DNA from: Pleurotus ostreatus/Saccharomyces cerevisiae fusant
Taxonomy: Eukaryota; Opisthokonta
Length of the DNA stretch: 64,000 nucleotides
Reading direction: 5' to 3'
Assembly (NCBI GenBank): GCA_024196135.1
Contig: JAMQCK010000013.1
Location: 62,596-126,595 of the forward strand
How positions within the stretch are numbered: the first letter of the stretch is position 1; every line of letters starts with the position of its first letter. A program made the position numbers and the translations under genes. The notes beneath the pieces are model-generated. The model did no database searches. It was not told where the DNA came from and was given only the letters and a program-made list of their open reading frames with translations. Below are positions 56,680 through 64,000 of the stretch, piece by piece.

Positions 56680-58525
56680 CTAGAAGTAAGCCTGCAAGCG
56701 TGTCAGCAGTCCATGGCGCACAATCCAGAAAGAGAAGACGTACCGCGGCATTCGGAGGGCTGGCGACGCCGCCGATACTAGGTCAAAAAACTCAGCAAGC
56801 ATAAGGATGGGAAGCGAAATACAGTCACATACATATTCAACGGCCACGAGCTAAAGAAGAACGTCCATCGCTTGGCCTTCGCACACTCGTCCGAGAGCTT
56901 CTCGAGGTCGAATAGTTCGCCTACGGGATGTCAGATCACCGCAAAGTTGTTTGAAGACGCGACTTACCCAGAGGCATACCCCAGAGACTGCGGTGGACTC
57001 GTCAGCAAACCCATTAGCGCACAGTCACTGAGTACTGACCCAAGAATCGTCTGGTGCATATGTGGGACGCCTTCGGGCGTGGGCCAACGCTGAGGACAGG
57101 GTCAAGGATCGCACGGCGACCATGCTTATCCCGAACACACCTCGAGGGACGGTTGGTCGGAGGCGATGGCCGCAAAGTGGTTATTCCTGAGGACAGGGAC
57201 GCAAGTTCTCTGGCGAGCGACAATAGAAACGCGGGACATACCACAAGAACCGCTTCATTTCCTCGGACTGCTCAATTCCGGCACTGCATTTCGGACGCGG
57301 GTTAGTATGGGCGGCCGATATGATGGACAGGAACGTGTAAAGGGAAACGAGGCGTAAGAGAAAACGAGGCGTAAAAAAAACCAGGGTCAACAGAAACGGC
57401 GCGAAGGGTTAACGAAAGAATGCCGACACTCACAAAGTCTCCTCCCTCTTACTCAGCGCATCCAGCGCATCCAACGAGCTCTCAGTCCACTTCTTGATGA
57501 ATCCAACCCTCAGGAGCAAGATATCGCCCTCCCTAAACGTCACGCCCTGCTTCTTCGCACACGCCTCGAGGTCCGCGACCGGGATGGGATGCGCGGTCCA
57601 GGGGTCGTAGGGCAGCGGCTTGCCGCCCTCGGTGTAGAAGCGCACGAGGTCGAGGAGGACGCCGCGCCCGCAGATGCCGTGTTCGGCCCAGTCTGGGAGG
57701 GGTTAGGTGGGTAAGGAAGGAGAAAGGGATTGGGACGGAGTTGAGGTCGGGGATGAGGTCAGGGATGGCATCGGGAACGCGGTCGGGGAGGGTTCCGACA
57801 ATGGGGCAACTGCGACTTACTCTGCACGCCGAGCAGCTTGAGCTTGGGGTCAATGTGCTGCGGGTCGGGGATGTGAAGGGGTCCAGACGGAAGGTCGGAG
57901 CCCTGGACGCTGTAAATGCGCGTGAGTGAGATCAAATTGGCTGGTGCCACAAATCCTACCCATTGTAGTACACCATCCCGTCGAAGATACCGAAGTGCTT
58001 CATGCCGTCCCATTGCGAGCCGGATTGGGTGTTCTGGAAGGCTTAACTGAGTGTGAAGGAGGACAAGCGAAGGCATAAACTTACGATGTTAATCTCATCG
58101 TCGCGGCATACCGACAGACCAGCGAGCTCCTTCTGAGTAATCTCAGGCGTCTTGCGCTTGAACAAGGGCTATAGGAGCGGACAGATAAATGAGCACTCAT
58201 TCAGTGAAGGCAGCAGATTACAACTTACGCCTTCCGGAAAGTTCACGGGCCTATATACATTCAGTAACGTGACCTCCCGCCGCGAACCCGACTTACCAGT
58301 TCAACGAGACCGTCTTTCCTGTCCTGTAACAAAGGTAAGCACCTAACGCGCCCATAGACAACAAGCAACTCACTTGATCTCCTCCGTCGTCGCGCGCTTC
58401 ACCACATCCTCCGTCAGAAGATTGACCGTCCCGAGCTGGTCCTCCTTGCCCCAAACGCCCCAAGCACATCCCGCAAAGTTCTTGTACTTCGGCAACTCGT
58501 CGAACGTGGGCAACTTTCCAGACAT
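56680..58525 (-). CDS. Putative cyclase (kynurenine formamidase-like, PF04199 type)
   Basis: About 12 exons run from MSGKLPTFDELPKYKNFAGC (58525) to a TAG at 56680. Conserved pieces are GVWGKEDQLGTVNLLTEDVV, TGKTVSLNWPVNFPEG and the metal-site region NTQSGSQWDGMKHFGIFDG. Further on are DWAEHGICGRGVLLDLVRFY-like and AKKQGVTFREGDILLLRVGF, then HFAAIASDQPSLE and the C-terminus WTFFFSSWPLNIIGGVASPP. The HxGTHxD motif of bacterial formamidases is replaced here by the fungal SGSQWDG form. Such proteins are annotated as cyclases or hydrolases acting on amide or ring substrates; the substrate is unknown. The fold is probably cytosolic, as no signal peptide is seen. Confidence 0.86.
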
Positions 58526-59126
58526 GGTAGTTGATAGGTGGTCGAAGACTCGGACTTGAAGTGACGCGAGGCAAAGTACAAAGTACAATCAACAATTACC
58601 GTGAGACAGACGCGAGCGGGGTAACAGATATCGATACTCACGACCCCGGCCTTATATTCCCAAAACCCCCCACTCGGCTCTCTCCCCTCCCGCACTACCG
58701 AGCGCAGCACAATGGCTGCCTCCCACGAACCGTGCCCCAAGACCACGCCCCCGACACCGATCTGGCCACGCCCCCAGCGGAACCATTCCGTCCGTGCTCG
58801 GCAGACACAAACGGCACCCGCATGACGCGGGCCCGCCCCCCTCCCATCGCTGAAAAGGCTTGATAATCTCTGAGAAAGCGGACACGAGCGATCTCGTCAA
58901 TGTCATGCGACATGATCTGCCTGCATTTCGGGTCTATACTGTACAGTGAACAAATCCCTGTCCGTCGAACGTATCATATTATAGGGCCGGTTGTGCACCC
59001 CGTGAACATAGGACGAGCCCCTACCCGCCTTTCCTATACCCTCATACCCGGTCCCAAGCAGAACGACAACGATCTCGCTCTCCACTCGTCCACAACCGCG
59101 ACACGAACAACGACTACCCACACAAC
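58526..59126. other. Intergenic region
   Basis: About 600 bp between the cyclase start and the Prp4 kinase end. The open frames here have no splice or family support. Confidence 0.4.
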
Positions 59127-61763
<2,637 letters not shown>

Positions 61764-62800
61764 CTGAGCTCTGACTTCGGTTTACGAGCACCGCACGATG
61801 ACCAGGAGGATAAAGAGAATAGCTGCTCCGCGTCACCGGCGCCGTTTATCTCAAGATGCGCTCGAGCGCCAATTCCCCCTCCGCCGGTGCTTGCTTTTGT
61901 TTGGCTTCCCCATTACGGCATTCCCCGAATGGCACAAAGCACGGACTGTACCTTTTCCTAAGCTCTGACGTTGCTGGGCTCCTTGCGTGTACTGCGTCTA
62001 TGCTCTCTTCGGGATCATGCTCGCGCTCCCTGTAATTGACGACCTTTGAACCGCACTCTGTATTCCTCACTCGAAGTGCAAGACAGGCTCGACCAGCGCT
62101 CTTGAATTGCCCCATGATTCACGGGAAGTCTACTTGAGCTCGAGTGTGTAGGTATGAATCCACTTCATCGTGACGATACAACAGCCCGGATGCTATAGTA
62201 CCGGTCTCAAAACACGCCGCTTCTGAAGGAAATTTGGCAACGCCCCAACTTCATGCACGACCAGTGCGTGTCAATGCTACCAGCGGGTCATTCCGATCCC
62301 TGTCAACCCTTGCTGAGCGGAAAAATGGACAATGACACTTGCACATCGTCTCTCGGGTCTCCGTGGGTCTTCCTCATCTCCTCTTGTCGGGCGTCTCGAT
62401 GTCACGCCCTTCGCCGCACGAGATCGACACCTGCGCCACATTCGGGGCTGTACGAGGTCACCAAGGTACGGCGAACTATACCCCTTCAGCACACCCATGG
62501 ACCTTCAATGTTTCGGGTACTAACAACCGCCTCAAGCGCTGGGTTTAGATGTGAGTCGTTCTCCCCCGGGAGTTCGCCCTCCGTATGAAGGGCAATGTTC
62601 CCGTGGTATCGGGAGCTCCCTCCATCGAGGCTAGATGTCACGGCTTAGACCCCTCGCCGTTGCCCTGGGCTCATCACCCGCTTTCCTCGCGTGTCTTGTC
62701 AGCGCTCGCAACTCACCCTTACTTGTTCATTTTGTGTGTCGACAATCTTATAAGAGGGCGTCCACTCGAAATCTGGCCGACCACTTAGCGAGACAGCAGC
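61764..62800. other. Gene-free region before the P450 gene
   Basis: About 1.04 kb. No gene with splice support was found. A TCTTATAAGAG palindrome at about 62747-62757 includes a TATAAG element, about 50 bp before the P450 ATG, and is the likely core promoter. Confidence 0.45.
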
Positions 62801-64000
62801 ATGGGCCTCGTCGACATTTTCTCCTGGTTTCCTCGTATCACTTACCCTGCATTGTTGCTTTCTATTCTTGTCTCCTTGCTGTACAAGATCTACCGCCGTC
62901 GTCTTGCCTTAACCAACATCCCAGGGCCCGGCGGCGGACACTTCTTGCTCGGTGCGCGTTGCTCTCATCCCGTAGAGAGCCCATCTGACGACTCTCAAGG
63001 CCACCTTCCTTTGCTCCTCCGGTCCCCAGCCGCTGAGGCGCGCATGACTCTTCCATGCAGCCCTGTATGACTGACCATCGTGCAGGTGGACTTCGGGTGG
63101 ATCCGACGATACGGCAACGTCGTCAAGTACAATGCGGCATTCGGGGTGCGCATCTTATCCTTTCCTACCCCATTCTGATCGTCGCCCTATACATCCGTCT
63201 TCCTCTCACGACCGCTAACGCCGTGCTCAGGAGCAACGTCTCCTCGTCAACGACCCCAAAGCCCTCCACTACATCATGCAGTCCGCCGGTTACGGTTTCG
63301 TGCGCACAGAGGACAAGAAGGAGCCCATGCGCACTCTGATTGGCAAAGGAATTCTAACAGTCGAGGGTGATCCGACCCCTCTCTCTATGAGCTCTAGTGG
63401 ACTGACAACGAATCATCGCAGGCGACGACCACAAACGACAGCGGCGCATCATGCTACCCAGCTTCGGCAGCATCCAGGCGAACACCTTCGTACCCTCGTT
63501 CGCGGCCAAGGCAGCGCAGGTAAATCCCATCCTCGCGGTCTCCTCCACATCAATTGTTACCAATTCAGATGGCCGACATGATCGCCAAATCAATGCCCGA
63601 CGACAAAGGCACGATAGTCGACATCCCCTCATGGGTGGCGCGCGCAACGCTCGGTGAGTATCGATTGCTGCTCAATTAAGAGAATTAAGCTGACGCCTAC
63701 ACACCGCTACCAGACGCACTAGGCGAAGGTCGGTAGTACGATCTATATCGCCCGCGATCATCACTCATGTTGCGATCAGCGGCCTTCGATTACCAGCTTA
63801 ATGCGCTTGAAGACCCGACTAGCAATAAGCTAGTCAGCATTTATTATAATCTATTGTGCGTGCTAATTTCCCTCCTCCTTTCCCGTACGAATTCTCCTAT
63901 TCTTGGATTGACGGCTACCATTTTATTTCAGCACGAAAACTCGGCTTACCCCGACGAACTTTGAGATATTGCTCGATGAAGCCTTCGCCCTTGTCCCCAA
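62801..64000 (+). CDS. Cytochrome P450, 5' part (runs off the right edge)
   Basis: The start at 62801 gives an ER membrane anchor (LLLSILVSLLYKIYRRRLAL) and the proline hinge NIPGPGGGHFLLG. Later exons read VDFGWIRRYGNVVKYNAAFG, EQRLLVNDPKALHYIMQSAG, GKGILTVEGDDHKRQRRIML, MADMIAKSMPDDKG, VDIPSWVARATLDALGE and AAFDYQLNALEDPTSNKLVS. These match the N-terminal half of Agaricomycete P450s before the oxygen-binding helix. The join between the first exon (ending near 62955) and the VDFGW exon (about 63087) is unresolved: no intron choice I tried kept the frame. This may be an extra exon I missed or a small lesion. The haem-binding Cys lies beyond the window. Confidence 0.78.

Overview
The window is nuclear DNA of a filamentous basidiomycete, most likely an Agaricomycete. 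The evidence is the gene style: coding regions are cut by many 45-65 nt GT-AG introns with recognisable branch points, genes are closely packed on both strands, and there are no bacterial signals such as operons or Shine-Dalgarno sites. Several families typical of mushroom-forming fungi are present (DUF6593 proteins, a small Cys/His-rich protein family, an Rds1-like ferritin-fold protein, an Agaricomycete-type P450). Exon coordinates were worked out by hand from splice signals and reading-frame continuity; a few junctions may be off by 1-3 bases. No species was assigned, and no tRNA, rRNA, CRISPR or complete transposon was noticed.

Left arm, 1-19.6 kb, is an accessory-looking block shaped by duplication. 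It holds the 3' part of a multi-pass membrane protein gene, a decayed inverted aldo-keto reductase (AKR) fragment, a six-exon Cys-rich mini-gene on the minus strand, an Rds1-like gene, two intact tandem AKR genes, a second copy of the Cys-rich mini-gene on the plus strand, two tandem MFS transporter genes and a small membrane protein. The AKR fragment, a ~105-bp non-coding element and one Cys-rich gene are repeated in inverted and reordered form relative to the second set. Both MFS genes keep 10-nt and 18-nt microexons.

Middle, 20-46.7 kb, is a core-genome block. It contains shugoshin, a DUF6593 protein, the telomere protein Rap1, a mitochondrial-looking unknown protein, a secreted protein, a centrosomin-motif spindle-pole protein, a C2-domain protein, the pyruvate dehydrogenase E3-binding protein (PDX1), the NatC subunit Mak10/Naa35, a mitochondrial PP2C phosphatase and a disordered protein. 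PDX1 and the PP2C lie within about 6 kb of each other on the same strand, with only Mak10 between them, and both point to pyruvate dehydrogenase.

Right arm, 47-64 kb, contains a DHA1 MFS transporter, a secreted GH31 alpha-glucosidase, the autophagy lipase Atg15, a second DUF6593 protein, a putative cyclase, the Prp4 splicing kinase and the start of a cytochrome P450 that runs off the right edge.

The best candidate for something undescribed is the left block. Its duplicated AKR, MFS and Cys-rich genes could form a detoxification/export module, but this rests on co-location and duplication only. The Cys-rich proteins are the least understood part.
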